A DNA stretch of 42,552 nt, taken from the NCBI GenBank assembly GCA_031277715.1, contig JAITLW010000272.1:1-42552 (forward strand), in the 5' to 3' direction. The translations under genes were made by a program, and so were the position numbers. Below are positions 9,816-18,276 of this stretch, one piece after another (the stretch's first letter is position 1; each line of letters starts with the position of its first letter). The stretch comes from Sphingobacterium sp. (GTDB lineage: Bacteria; Bacteroidota; Bacteroidia; Sphingobacteriales; Sphingobacteriaceae). The notes under the pieces are model-generated. The model worked only from the letters and a program-made list of their open reading frames with translations. It did not search any database and was not told where the DNA came from.

Positions 9816-10988
9816 ATGCGTATTCTCATAATCCATAATTTCTATCAGCACAAAGGCGGGGAAGATGTCGTTTTTGCACAAGAAACCGCAGTTCTGAGAG
9901 ATAAAGGGCATCAAGTCGAAACATTATCCTTTCAGAACAAAAAAGGAATAAAGGGATTATTTCAGTTTTTACTATATCCATGGAATAGTTTTGCTGCACA
10001 TAAAGTACTGAAGAAAGTGAACGACTTTCAGCCAGACGTCGTCCATATACATAACACGCATTATGCAATTGGTCCTTTAGTCTTTCGGAGTCTATGCAAA
10101 AGAAAAATCCCTGTTGTGTTGACTCTGCACAACTTCCGTTTACTTGACCCGTCGGCCAATCTCTTTCACAATAATGAGGTATTTACAGACACAATAGACA
10201 AAGAATTTCCCTGGAAATCCATAAAGAACAAAGTACTGGATAACTCTTTATTGAAAACTTTCTGGACGGCTTTTACCATTTATATCCACAAAAAACTGGG
10301 CACCTGGAAAGACATAGACAGGATACTTAGCTTCTCCGAATTTGGAAAACAGCTATTATTACGTTCTACGCTCCAACTAAGCCCCCAAAACATTGTGATA
10401 AAGCCTAATTTTGCTTTAGAAAGTTCGGAAAGCAAACACATAGAAAAAAAGGACTATTTCGTCTACATAGGTCGCTTATCAGAAGAAAAGGGGATTGAAT
10501 CTTTACTTAAGGCTTTTTCAGAATGTGAGCATATTATTCATATTTTTGGCGACGGTCCTTTAGTAGAAAAAGTCAAGCAGGCGGCTCAGCTCCATTCCAA
10601 TATCATATATGGTGGTTTTCAACAAAAGGAAACACTAGACTATTATCTATCTTCTAGCCAGGCTCTCCTTGTTCCATCGATATGGTTCGAAGGTATGCCT
10701 ATGACCGTACTAGAAGCTTTCGCATGCGGTACCCCTGTCATAGCCAGTAAGATTGGCATATTGGAGGAAATGATTCAAAATGGTAAAAATGGACTTCTCT
10801 TCGAGCCCAACGACGAAAAAAGTATCATAGACGCTATCCACAACTGGCAGGCGCTCTCTATTGATGACAAGAATGTAATATCTGAAAATTGTAAAAAAGA
10901 TTTTTCAGATACATATTCTTCCCAAAAAAACGTATTATTATTGGAAACAATATATAAAGAAGCAATTCAACAAGCAAATAACAAATGA
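9816..10988 (+). CDS. GT4-family (GT-B fold) glycosyltransferase
   Basis: 390 residues, cytoplasmic or membrane-peripheral. N-terminal acceptor domain begins MRILIIHNFYQHKGGEDVVF, with the Gly-Gly loop characteristic of GT4 enzymes, and contains VVHIHNTHY (54-62). The C-terminal donor domain starts near YIGRLSEEKGIESLLKAF and carries the retaining E-x7-E motif, Glu292 to Glu300, in EGMPMTVLEAFACGTPVIAS. It transfers a nucleotide-activated sugar to an unknown acceptor, probably in envelope or exopolysaccharide assembly. No other polysaccharide genes are adjacent. Its stop overlaps the next start in ATGA, so it is translationally coupled to a DUF59 Fe-S assembly gene, an unexpected pairing. Confidence 0.9.
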   Translation: MRILIIHNFYQHKGGEDVVFAQETAVLRDKGHQVETLSFQNKKGIKGLFQFLLYPWNSFAAHKVLKKVNDFQPDVVHIHNTHYAIGPLVFRSLCKRKIPVVLTLHNFRLLDPSANLFHNNEVFTDTIDKEFPWKSIKNKVLDNSLLKTFWTAFTIYIHKKLGTWKDIDRILSFSEFGKQLLLRSTLQLSPQNIVIKPNFALESSESKHIEKKDYFVYIGRLSEEKGIESLLKAFSECEHIIHIFGDGPLVEKVKQAAQLHSNIIYGGFQQKETLDYYLSSSQALLVPSIWFEGMPMTVLEAFACGTPVIASKIGILEEMIQNGKNGLLFEPNDEKSIIDAIHNWQALSIDDKNVISENCKKDFSDTYSSQKNVLLLETIYKEAIQQANNK

Positions 10989-11314
10989 GTATTATAATAA
11001 TGGATCCGCTAGGTTTAGCGCCCAAAATACAAGAAGCACTGGAAAGTGTTTATGACCCAGAACTAAAACCTGCAAACATCGTAGATCTTGGTTTGGTATA
11101 TGAGATAATCACTAAAGATAGCGGAATAGCAAAGGTAGTAATGACGCTGACTGCCCCGGGATGTCCTGTGGCTGGAGAGATCATGGATGAAGTGCAACGC
11201 AAAGTAGCTGCAATCGATGGCGTAAACGAATCTTTAGTCGAGCTTACATTTGACCCACCTTGGAATAGAGATATGATGAGTGAGGAAGCTAAATTAGAAC
11301 TGGGTTTTCTTTAA
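10985..11314 (+). CDS. DUF59/MIP18-family Fe-S cluster assembly protein (SUF-associated)
   Basis: 109-residue cytoplasmic protein. The family core is clear: VYDPELKPANIVDLGLVYEI (22-41), the conserved cysteine Cys60 in LTAPGCPVAGEI, and the C-terminal LTFDPPWNRDMMSE (87-100). Such proteins act in Fe-S cluster assembly or delivery and in Bacteroidota are usually found in or near the suf operon; here no other suf genes are adjacent. The start overlaps the GT4 gene by four bases. Its stop and that of the convergent khtU gene share the palindromic TTAA at 11311-11314, with no terminator between. SufT is a related name but the exact subfamily cannot be fixed by eye. Confidence 0.88.
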   Translation: MSIIIMDPLGLAPKIQEALESVYDPELKPANIVDLGLVYEIITKDSGIAKVVMTLTAPGCPVAGEIMDEVQRKVAAIDGVNESLVELTFDPPWNRDMMSEEAKLELGFL

Positions 11315-12618
11315 TCCTCTCTTGAAACTACACGAGCTTCTAGTGCTTCTAGAGTTTTCTTGGGCTTAGCCGTGTTTTCCTCTTTGCCAAATAAGGCATT
11401 CCATATCTTCCTAGACTCTTTTGTCAATAAAGGGGAGACGATGGAAAGAATAAGTACATACACAACAACAAAGGACTGCAATATAGGTAAAAGGCCTCCA
11501 GCCTTGCCTATATTGGCCATGATAATAGAAAACTCACCTCGCGCTGACAAGGTAAGACCAATATCAAAAGAGGCACGGGGCTTCATCTTTGAGAAGTGGG
11601 CAGCAAAGTATCCAGAAGCCACATTACATACTACGGTGACTACTGCAGCAAGTGTAGCCCACCCTATGGCTCCTCCCAAGCTATAGATATCGATTGACAA
11701 ACCAAAACTAAAGAAAAACATTGCCCCAAAGAAATCCTTATAAGGCAGCACCATGGCTTCAATCTTTTTAATATATTTTGAATCCGCAAATACCAGTCCG
11801 GCCATGAGGGCGCCAATTGCTTCGGCAACATGGATGGTCTCCGAGAAACCGGCAATGACAAAAAGTAAACTAAAGACAATAAGGATAAAAAGCTCAGATG
11901 ACTTTTCTTGAAGTAAACGATCAATAAATGGAATCAGCTTTCTACCTAAAATCAAGAAAGCAAGGATAAAACATAATGCCAACAGTGAGGTGCCCAAGAC
12001 CGCCCATACGGAAGTACTACCGGTCAAGATTAGTCCAGAAAGGAATGATATATGCATGGCGATAAAAAGATCATCAAACATGATCATCCCCATGATGACT
12101 TCTGTCTCTGGATTCGCGGTACGTTTTAAATCTGTCAAGACCTTCGCTACAATGGCAGTAGAAGAGCTGGTCATAAGCCCGCTTAATACCATTACTTCCT
12201 TAAATGGAAGATCCATCAACCATCCGATAAACAATCCGGAAACAAAATTGAGCAACACATATAAGGACCCACCTGCTAATATAGACTTGCCCGACTTTAT
12301 CAATCGACCTACGGAAAACTCAAGCCCTAGATAGAACAGCAAAAATAAGACCCCCAGCCTACCCATGAATTCAATAAAGGGCTTGCTTTCTGAAAAAGTA
12401 AAAAAACTCCAGACTTTCTCAACACCAGCTGTAAGTGCAGGGTTATCGGCTTGTTCTAACAAAGACAGTAAGAAGTTTGGGTACTCCTTATTGCCCAAAA
12501 ACATTCCTATAATAATAAAAAAGGGAATCACAGAAAAACGCAATCTATTGGCTAATAAACCAACCGACGCAACCAGTAAAACAGCAATTCCTATTTCTAA
12601 TATTATAATATGCGACAT
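11311..12618 (-). CDS. khtU: K+/H+ antiporter, CPA2 family (KhtU/KefB-like)
   Basis: 435 residues with about 12 TM helices, inner membrane. Typical CPA2 features: GVLFLLFYLGLEFS after TM3, LMTSSSTAIVAKVL (about 148-161), the ion-site segment GMIMFDDLFIAMH with paired aspartates, and LSARGEFSIIMANIG, the RGE(F)S motif of Kef/Nha-type exchangers. The C-terminus ends shortly after the last helix, so the RCK/TrkA-N domain of KefB/C is missing; regulation comes instead from the separate KhtT gene four bases upstream. Expected role: potassium efflux in exchange for protons at high internal K+ or alkaline pH. The stop overlaps the convergent DUF59 gene. Confidence 0.87.
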   Translation of the reverse strand: MSHIIILEIGIAVLLVASVGLLANRLRFSVIPFFIIIGMFLGNKEYPNFLLSLLEQADNPALTAGVEKVWSFFTFSESKPFIEFMGRLGVLFLLFYLGLEFSVGRLIKSGKSILAGGSLYVLLNFVSGLFIGWLMDLPFKEVMVLSGLMTSSSTAIVAKVLTDLKRTANPETEVIMGMIMFDDLFIAMHISFLSGLILTGSTSVWAVLGTSLLALCFILAFLILGRKLIPFIDRLLQEKSSELFILIVFSLLFVIAGFSETIHVAEAIGALMAGLVFADSKYIKKIEAMVLPYKDFFGAMFFFSFGLSIDIYSLGGAIGWATLAAVVTVVCNVASGYFAAHFSKMKPRASFDIGLTLSARGEFSIIMANIGKAGGLLPILQSFVVVYVLILSIVSPLLTKESRKIWNALFGKEENTAKPKKTLEALEARVVSRED

Positions 12619-12622
12619 AGAA

Positions 12623-13102
12623 TTATAACAGAATTTCCTTCAAAAGCTTTATATTCTTGGATTTTCCAGCAATAACCAAAGTTACTCCAGTTGTTATAAC
12701 ATACTCTGGTCCGGGGTTAATGATTGTTTCATCTTCTCGAATAGCCGCAATGATCGTGGCTCCTGTTTTTTGCCGCACGGCTAGGTCTCCAATACTTCTA
12801 TTGGCCCAATCATCAGAAACATCTATTTTATACCATTCAATACGCAAATCGTCTAGTGCGACTTCCATGGTCTCCAGTGCCTTAGGCTTATAGGAAAGCC
12901 CCCCGAGGATACCGGCTATCTGTCTAGACTCTTCATCAGAAAGAGTCATTACACATTGCGTATCATTGTCCTCTTCATCACGGCGATACAGCTCGCGCCG
13001 ACCATCATCATGAATCACTACAACCATATTATCGCCTGCTTCAGTCTCGATCTGGTATTTTTTTCCAATGCCAATAAGATCACTTTCTCTAACTACCGAC
13101 AT
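12623..13102 (-). CDS. khtT: KhtT-like TrkA-C (RCK_C) regulatory subunit of the K+/H+ antiporter
   Basis: 159-residue cytoplasmic protein. The N-terminal part (1-75, beginning VRESDLIGIGKKYQIET) matches the KhtT N-terminal domain. The C-terminal part (about 78-159) is a TrkA-C/RCK_C fold: EWYKIDVSDDWANRSIGDL, TGATIIAAIRED and the closing GVTLVIAGKSKNIKLL. In Bacillus, KhtT controls KhtU and its RCK_C domain binds cyclic di-AMP; whether this protein binds that nucleotide is an inference. It is the first gene of the khtT-khtU pair, four bases apart, behind a good candidate promoter. Confidence 0.87.
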   Translation of the reverse strand: MSVVRESDLIGIGKKYQIETEAGDNMVVVIHDDGRRELYRRDEEDNDTQCVMTLSDEESRQIAGILGGLSYKPKALETMEVALDDLRIEWYKIDVSDDWANRSIGDLAVRQKTGATIIAAIREDETIINPGPEYVITTGVTLVIAGKSKNIKLLKEILL

Positions 13103-13137
13103 GATTACTTTTTATTAGTTATAAAATAGACATTAAT

Positions 13138-13168
13138 CAAACTTAACTAAAATTACCCTCATATACAA
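13138..13168 (-). promoter_or_regulatory. Candidate promoter of khtTU (TTG-N20-TAAGTTTG)
   Basis: Read on the minus strand: TTG at 13168-13166, 20 bases, then TAAGTTTG at 13145-13138, an exact TAnnTTTG box with the spacing usual for Bacteroidota promoters. The predicted start site is about 28 bases before the khtT ATG (13102). Confidence 0.5.
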
Positions 13169-13187
13169 CTGATAGGGTTCTATTTTG

Positions 13188-13976
13188 TTAAGCTTCTTTG
13201 GATGCATCTATCAGAATATAAGCACCATCCTCTTTTTGTTGAGGCCGACCTATCGCAATAGATTTACCATGATAGAACATAAAAACCCATCCTTCTGGGG
13301 CCCCTTCTTGCCAATATTCCTTACGTCGATCACGAGCGGCACGACCATCGTAATCGTATTTAGCAATAAAGTTTTTAAACAATTCTTCTGGCTCAGGCAA
13401 TACATCTCCTCCAAAGAAAAAATGCTCGCCTCCAGTTTCTATATGGAAGGCTTGATGAAACTCTGTATGTCCTCCATTAACGGCATAGCGAATCTCATTA
13501 TTAACCGTACCATCTCCTTCTACCAGAGTCAGGTTACCGCTGCGTTGCAGAACATCAAACACCTCAGTACGATAGGATGCAGACTCTGAGCTATACGCAT
13601 TTTCCCATTCACCACGTTGTACGACGTACTCCGCTTCGGAGAAAGCAATCCGCCCCACACCGTCTTTAAAATCTACCATTCCACCGGTATGATCTTTATG
13701 AAGGTGCGACATCAGCACATACTTGACATCATTAGGTTCGAAACCCAACTTACGAATATTAGCATGTATCAACAGCTCATCGTCAGGCGTGCGTGAGCCT
13801 AATCCCGTATCACACAGAATCAAACCACAACTCGCTACAATCAAAAATGGATGCACATGAACGAATAATGAGCCGGGACGGCTCTTGGGATCATCTTTCA
13901 ATGGATCAAAAGGAATGAATTTTTTTGATCCATCAACTGAAAAAGAACCTTCAAAAAGGGAATATGCTTGTATCAT
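13188..13976 (-). CDS. Metallo-beta-lactamase-fold hydrolase
   Basis: 262 residues, no signal peptide. The metal-binding signature is SHLHKDHTGGM with His91, His93, Asp95 and His96; further ligands are likely His175-type (VNGGHTEFHQ) and Asp in FGGDVLPEPEE. ILCDTGLGSRT is the conserved Asp-Thr-Gly strand of the fold. Members of this group hydrolyse diverse substrates (lactones, thioesters, glutathione adducts), and the sequence alone does not tell which. It is divergent from recJ across 116 bases and tail-to-head with khtT. Confidence 0.87.
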   Translation of the reverse strand: MIQAYSLFEGSFSVDGSKKFIPFDPLKDDPKSRPGSLFVHVHPFLIVASCGLILCDTGLGSRTPDDELLIHANIRKLGFEPNDVKYVLMSHLHKDHTGGMVDFKDGVGRIAFSEAEYVVQRGEWENAYSSESASYRTEVFDVLQRSGNLTLVEGDGTVNNEIRYAVNGGHTEFHQAFHIETGGEHFFFGGDVLPEPEELFKNFIAKYDYDGRAARDRRKEYWQEGAPEGWVFMFYHGKSIAIGRPQQKEDGAYILIDASKEA

Positions 13977-14061
13977 CTTTTATAATCTTGTAAATATGAC
14001 AGTTAGGCTTATCGCTCGTGAAATACCCCAGTCAACATTAGGTAACGACACCTAGAAAATG

Positions 14062-14069
14062 TATATTTA
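14062..14069 (+). promoter_or_regulatory. Candidate -7 box (TATATTTA) for recJ
   Basis: Seven of eight positions match TAnnTTTG; it lies 23 bases before the recJ ATG at 14093, a suitable distance. No firm -33 element was identified. Confidence 0.25.
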
Positions 14070-14092
14070 CATACAAAATATAGTGCAAAGAT

Positions 14093-15793
14093 ATGCAAAA
14101 AAGGTGGGTCCTGAAACCGAAAAATGACAGCAACGCAATCAATAAACTACAATCTGAACTAGGAGTAAATCCTATTATTGCTCGGCTATTGGTCAATCGG
14201 GAAATCCACACTTTTGAACAATCTAAAGCCTTTTTCAGGCCTTCCCTCGAACAATTACACGACCCCTTCCTAATGAAAGATATGGATATTGCCATATCCC
14301 GAATTGAACGGGCTATCGGAAATAACGAGAAGATCATGATCTATGGCGATTATGACGTCGATGGGACAACTGCTGTAGCAGTGGTTTATAGTTTCTTTCG
14401 GGCCTTTCATTCCCGAATCGAATATTACATCCCAGACCGCTATGCCGAAGGCTATGGTATCTCCACGCAAGGAATCGACTATGCTGCAGACAACGATTTT
14501 TCGCTGATTATCGCGCTCGACTGTGGTATCAAAGCGTTAGAAAAAGTTGAATACGCCAATACACGTGGTGTAGACTTCATCATTGGCGACCACCATCTCC
14601 CAGGAGATACAATTCCTGATGCCTGTGCGGTACTCGACCCTAAACGCTCAGACTGTCCTTATCCGTACAAAGAACTGTCCGGTTGTGGCATAGGCTTCAA
14701 AATCATTCAGGCATTTATACAAAAGAATGATATGGACATGGAGGAAGCCTATAAATACTTAGACCTAGTGGCCGTAAGTATAGCTTCTGATATTGTCCCA
14801 ATCACTGGGGAAAACAGAATCCTGACCCACTTTGGTTTAAAAAAACTAAACTCTAACCCCTCCGTAGGTCTTCAGGCATTGATAGATCTATCTTCCAATA
14901 AAACAGGTGTTTTCTCGATTAATGACATTGTATTTCAGATAGGTCCCCGTATAAATGCCGCAGGTCGAATAGACCATGCAAAAGGAGCAGTCAATCTTTT
15001 GATTTCCAAATCAAAAGAAGAGGCTTCGACCTATTCTGCTGCTGTAGATGACCAAAATAATCTACGTAAGGACTTTGACTTAAGGATAACCGAAGAAGCA
15101 CTTTCCATTATTGAAAACAGCGAGAGCAATCAGCTCAGAAAATCAACTGTCCTTTATAAATCAGACTGGCACAAGGGTGTTATTGGTATTGTAGCATCAA
15201 GATTGACGGAACGGTATTATCGTCCCACCATCATACTTACACAGACCAATGGACATATCGCTGGATCAGCACGTTCTGTTATCGGTTTCGACCTTTATGA
15301 AGCCCTTAGTGAATGTAGCGACCTCTTGGATCAATTTGGAGGCCATAAATACGCAGCAGGTCTCACCATGCAAGAGAAAAACATAACCCTATTTCAGAGC
15401 AAATTTGAGGAGGTCGTACAGCGTTCGATCAAACCGGAAATGCTACAGCAGGAGGTATCTATCGACGCAGAAATCGATCTTAAAGATATAGACACCAAAT
15501 TCTACCGCATCCTTAAACAGTTTGAACCCTTTGGCCCCCAAAATGAAGCGCCTATATTTATCTCCAAAAACGTTAAACTACACGGTTCAGCATATATAGT
15601 GGGTAGCAATCACCTCAAATTCACCTGTTTTCAGGATGGATCTCCAGCTTTTGATTGTATCGCATTTGGATTGGCAGAGCACATTAGTCATCTCAACAGC
15701 AAGAGACCGTTCGATATATGTTACAGTATTGAGGAGAATAATTGGCGAGGCAAAAAGAACCTACAGTTGAACATAAAAGGAATACGCTATTAG
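14093..15793 (+). CDS. recJ: Single-stranded-DNA-specific exonuclease RecJ
   Basis: 566 residues, cytoplasmic 5'-3' ssDNA exonuclease used in recombinational, mismatch and base-excision repair. DHH-phosphoesterase motifs are complete: YGDYDVDGT (84-92), ALDCG (141-145), IGDHHLPG (164-171) with the Asp-His-His, and GCGIGFKI. The DHHA1 domain follows with HKGVIGIVASRLTERYYRPT and the GGHKYAAG loop; the C-terminal OB-fold is at about 455-560. The length is normal. It is flanked by the divergent metallo-hydrolase and by lptB 215 bases downstream. Confidence 0.95.
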   Translation: MQKRWVLKPKNDSNAINKLQSELGVNPIIARLLVNREIHTFEQSKAFFRPSLEQLHDPFLMKDMDIAISRIERAIGNNEKIMIYGDYDVDGTTAVAVVYSFFRAFHSRIEYYIPDRYAEGYGISTQGIDYAADNDFSLIIALDCGIKALEKVEYANTRGVDFIIGDHHLPGDTIPDACAVLDPKRSDCPYPYKELSGCGIGFKIIQAFIQKNDMDMEEAYKYLDLVAVSIASDIVPITGENRILTHFGLKKLNSNPSVGLQALIDLSSNKTGVFSINDIVFQIGPRINAAGRIDHAKGAVNLLISKSKEEASTYSAAVDDQNNLRKDFDLRITEEALSIIENSESNQLRKSTVLYKSDWHKGVIGIVASRLTERYYRPTIILTQTNGHIAGSARSVIGFDLYEALSECSDLLDQFGGHKYAAGLTMQEKNITLFQSKFEEVVQRSIKPEMLQQEVSIDAEIDLKDIDTKFYRILKQFEPFGPQNEAPIFISKNVKLHGSAYIVGSNHLKFTCFQDGSPAFDCIAFGLAEHISHLNSKRPFDICYSIEENNWRGKKNLQLNIKGIRY

Positions 15794-15979
15794 TCGATAG
15801 TTATTCTTTTGTGCACAGTGGTATCTTTTAATTAAAAAACCGCATCTCCTCAAAATACGTATTCCCGAAAGCATCTGAAAGTCCTGTTAAAATCAAACAA
15901 ATGAATGCTCAATTATATTATAGTAGATAATTGGTCATTTTTTAAACAATAAGCATTCGTGAATACAAAGCATTTTATT

Positions 15980-15987
15980 TAGGTTTG
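15980..15987 (+). promoter_or_regulatory. Candidate -7 box (TAGGTTTG) for lptB-GH3
   Basis: Exact TAnnTTTG match ending 21 bases before the lptB ATG (16009), giving a short leader of about 15 nt. A partial -33-like TTCG lies about 20 bases upstream (15956-15959). Confidence 0.4.
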
Positions 15988-16008
15988 CAGTAAGCGAATA
16001 ATAAATCG

Positions 16009-16743
16009 ATGATACTAAGAGCAGAACACCTAGTTAAAAAATATAAACAACGTACGGTAGTAAACGATGTCTCCTTTCACGTTGAACAGGGGGAAATTGT
16101 CGGTCTTTTAGGCCCCAATGGAGCAGGAAAGACAACCTCTTTTTATATGATCGTAGGTCTAATCAAACCAAATGATGGCCACGTCTATCTTGACGATGAA
16201 GAAATCACAAAGGACGCTATGTATCAACGTGCTCAAAAAGGGATTGGATACCTTGCACAGGAAGCCTCAGTATTCAGGAAACTATCTGTAGAGGACAACA
16301 TCCTCGCTGTATTAGAGATCCATCATCCGGACAAAGAATCACGAAAAAACAGACTTGAGGAGCTCTTAACAGAATTCAGCTTACATCGTGTTCGTAAAAA
16401 CAGAGGTGATTTACTCTCTGGGGGTGAACGCCGACGTACGGAAATCGCCCGAGCTTTGGCTGCCAATCCAAACTTCATTCTATTAGATGAACCATTTGCT
16501 GGTGTTGACCCTATCGCCGTAGAAGAAATCCAAACCATCGTCGCTAAATTAAAAGCAAAGAATATTGGCGTACTGATTACAGACCACAACGTACAGGAAA
16601 CGTTGTCCATTACAGACCGCGCGTACTTATTGACTGAGGGCAAGATTATGCTCACAGGTACACCTGAAGAAATTGCAGGTAGCGAAATGGCCAGAAAATT
16701 CTATCTTGGTCAAAACTTCGTCTTGAGACGCAAAAAATTATAA
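16009..16743 (+). CDS. lptB: LPS export ABC transporter ATPase LptB
   Basis: 244 residues. Cytoplasmic ATPase that powers LptFG in extraction of lipopolysaccharide from the inner membrane for transport through LptC-A-DE. Walker A GPNGAGKT (35-42), Q-loop at [12 protein letters not shown] (81-92), signature LLSGGERRR (135-143), Walker [14 protein letters not shown] (156-168) and switch His in [11 protein letters not shown]. The sequence [11 protein letters not shown] and [10 protein letters not shown] are typical of LptB rather than other ABC families, and the length fits. It is 15 bases upstream of the GH3 gene on the same strand, so the two are likely co-transcribed. Confidence 0.95.
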   Translation: MILRAEHLVKKYKQRTVVNDVSFHVEQGEIVGLLGPNGAGKTTSFYMIVGLIKPNDGHVYLDDEEITKDAMYQRAQKGIGYLAQEASVFRKLSVEDNILAVLEIHHPDKESRKNRLEELLTEFSLHRVRKNRGDLLSGGERRRTEIARALAANPNFILLDEPFAGVDPIAVEEIQTIVAKLKAKNIGVLITDHNVQETLSITDRAYLLTEGKIMLTGTPEEIAGSEMARKFYLGQNFVLRRKKL

Positions 16744-16758
16744 CCAAAAAACACTCTT

Positions 16759-18276
16759 ATGGAACTATTGAATTCTATCTTCACATGGATCATGAAAAAG
16801 CGCATACACCAAATTGAGCTATTCATGAAATATCCGCATGATGTGCAAGAAGAATGGTTCCAAAACCTGATATCCGCAGCAGAGGCAACAGAATGGGGTA
16901 AAAAATATGACTACAAAAGTATATTAACTCCTGAAGAATACAGAAACCGGGTTCCAATCAGTGACTACGACGACATCAAAGGGTACATAGACCGGATGAT
17001 AAAAGGCGAGCAGAACATCCTTTGGCCTTCGGATATTAAATGGTTTGCCAAATCATCGGGCACAACCTCAGACCGCAGCAAATTTATACCAGTTAGTATC
17101 GAAGCATTGGAAGAATGCCACTTTCAAGGCGGGAAAGATATGCTTTCTATCTATTGCCATAACAAACCCGACAACAAAGTATTTACAGGAAAATCGGTAG
17201 TAATTGGTGGTTCCTCGCAAATAAACAACTTTAGCCCAGACTCTTACTATGGCGACCTATCTTCTATCTTGATTCGCAATCTCCCTTTTTGGGCCGAATT
17301 TAAACGTACACCCAATCTGGAGGTCACCCTAAATCCAAACTTTGAAGAGAAAATAGAACAGATTGCCCAGATTACGATAAAAGAAGACGTCACGAGTTTA
17401 GCAGGGGTACCAACCTGGAACATTGTGATGGCTAACCGAATTTTGGAAATCACTAAAAAAGATAATCTCTTGGAAGTGTGGCCCAATCTTGAGTTTTATG
17501 GTCATGGCGGAGTGAGTTTCAAACCTTATCGCGAACAGTTCAAACAGCTGATTCCTTCAGATGAGATGTATTATCTTGAGAATTACAATGCTTCAGAAGG
17601 GTATTTTGGTCTTCAAGACCAATCAGACTCCGATGACCTACTGTTGATGCTGGATTATGGTATATATTATGAATTCCTCCCGATGGAGTTCCTAGATGAT
17701 GAGAACCCTAAGACCATTGGGCTAGACGAAGTGGAATTAGGTAAAAACTATGCCATGATTATATCGACCAACGCAGGATTATGGCGTTATAAAATAGGGG
17801 ATACAATTCGTTTTACCTCTCTTTACCCCTACCGTTTTCAAATATCCGGTCGCACAAAACAATATATAAATACGTTTGGAGAAGAGATAATAGTTGATAA
17901 TGCAGAGCAGGCACTACAAGCGGCATGTATCGAGACAGGCGCTAATATCCGAGATTATACAGCAGGCCCCGTATACTTCAATGCTGGAGAAGCAGGTGCA
18001 CACGAATGGGTTATAGAATTTGACAAAGCTCCCTCTGATTTTGAAAGATTCTGTGAGATTTTAGACCAAAAATTACGTGAAATCAACTCCGATTATGACG
18101 CCAAGCGTTTTAAAAACATGGCATTGAACAAACCGATTGTTCATCATGCGCCAGCTTCCACATTTTACAATTGGATGAAATCAAGAGGCAAACTAGGAGG
18201 ACAGAACAAAGTACCACGACTATCCAATAATAGAGAGTATCTCGATACACTTCTTGAAGTAATGCGTAACTCTTAA
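16759..18276 (+). CDS. GH3-family acyl-adenylating (acyl-acid amido synthetase-like) protein
   Basis: 505 residues, cytoplasmic, ANL-superfamily fold. Plant GH3 enzymes adenylate a carboxylic acid and join it to an amino acid. The three nucleotide-binding blocks are visible: KSSGTTSDRSKFIP (98-111), YNASEGYFGLQD (about 275-286) and YKIGDTIRFTS followed by ISGRTKQYINTFGEE (about 345-380). Bacterial homologues are widespread in Bacteroidota but have no established substrate. The position directly behind lptB suggests a link to envelope lipids or simply shared expression. Its stop shares TTAA (18273-18276) with the stop of the convergent TPR gene. Confidence 0.9.
   Translation: MELLNSIFTWIMKKRIHQIELFMKYPHDVQEEWFQNLISAAEATEWGKKYDYKSILTPEEYRNRVPISDYDDIKGYIDRMIKGEQNILWPSDIKWFAKSSGTTSDRSKFIPVSIEALEECHFQGGKDMLSIYCHNKPDNKVFTGKSVVIGGSSQINNFSPDSYYGDLSSILIRNLPFWAEFKRTPNLEVTLNPNFEEKIEQIAQITIKEDVTSLAGVPTWNIVMANRILEITKKDNLLEVWPNLEFYGHGGVSFKPYREQFKQLIPSDEMYYLENYNASEGYFGLQDQSDSDDLLLMLDYGIYYEFLPMEFLDDENPKTIGLDEVELGKNYAMIISTNAGLWRYKIGDTIRFTSLYPYRFQISGRTKQYINTFGEEIIVDNAEQALQAACIETGANIRDYTAGPVYFNAGEAGAHEWVIEFDKAPSDFERFCEILDQKLREINSDYDAKRFKNMALNKPIVHHAPASTFYNWMKSRGKLGGQNKVPRLSNNREYLDTLLEVMRNS

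Noticed and set aside
14039..14054. Hairpin TAGGT/ACCTA between the metallo-hydrolase and recJ genes
   Set aside because: Five-bp stem in a divergent promoter gap; expected by chance.
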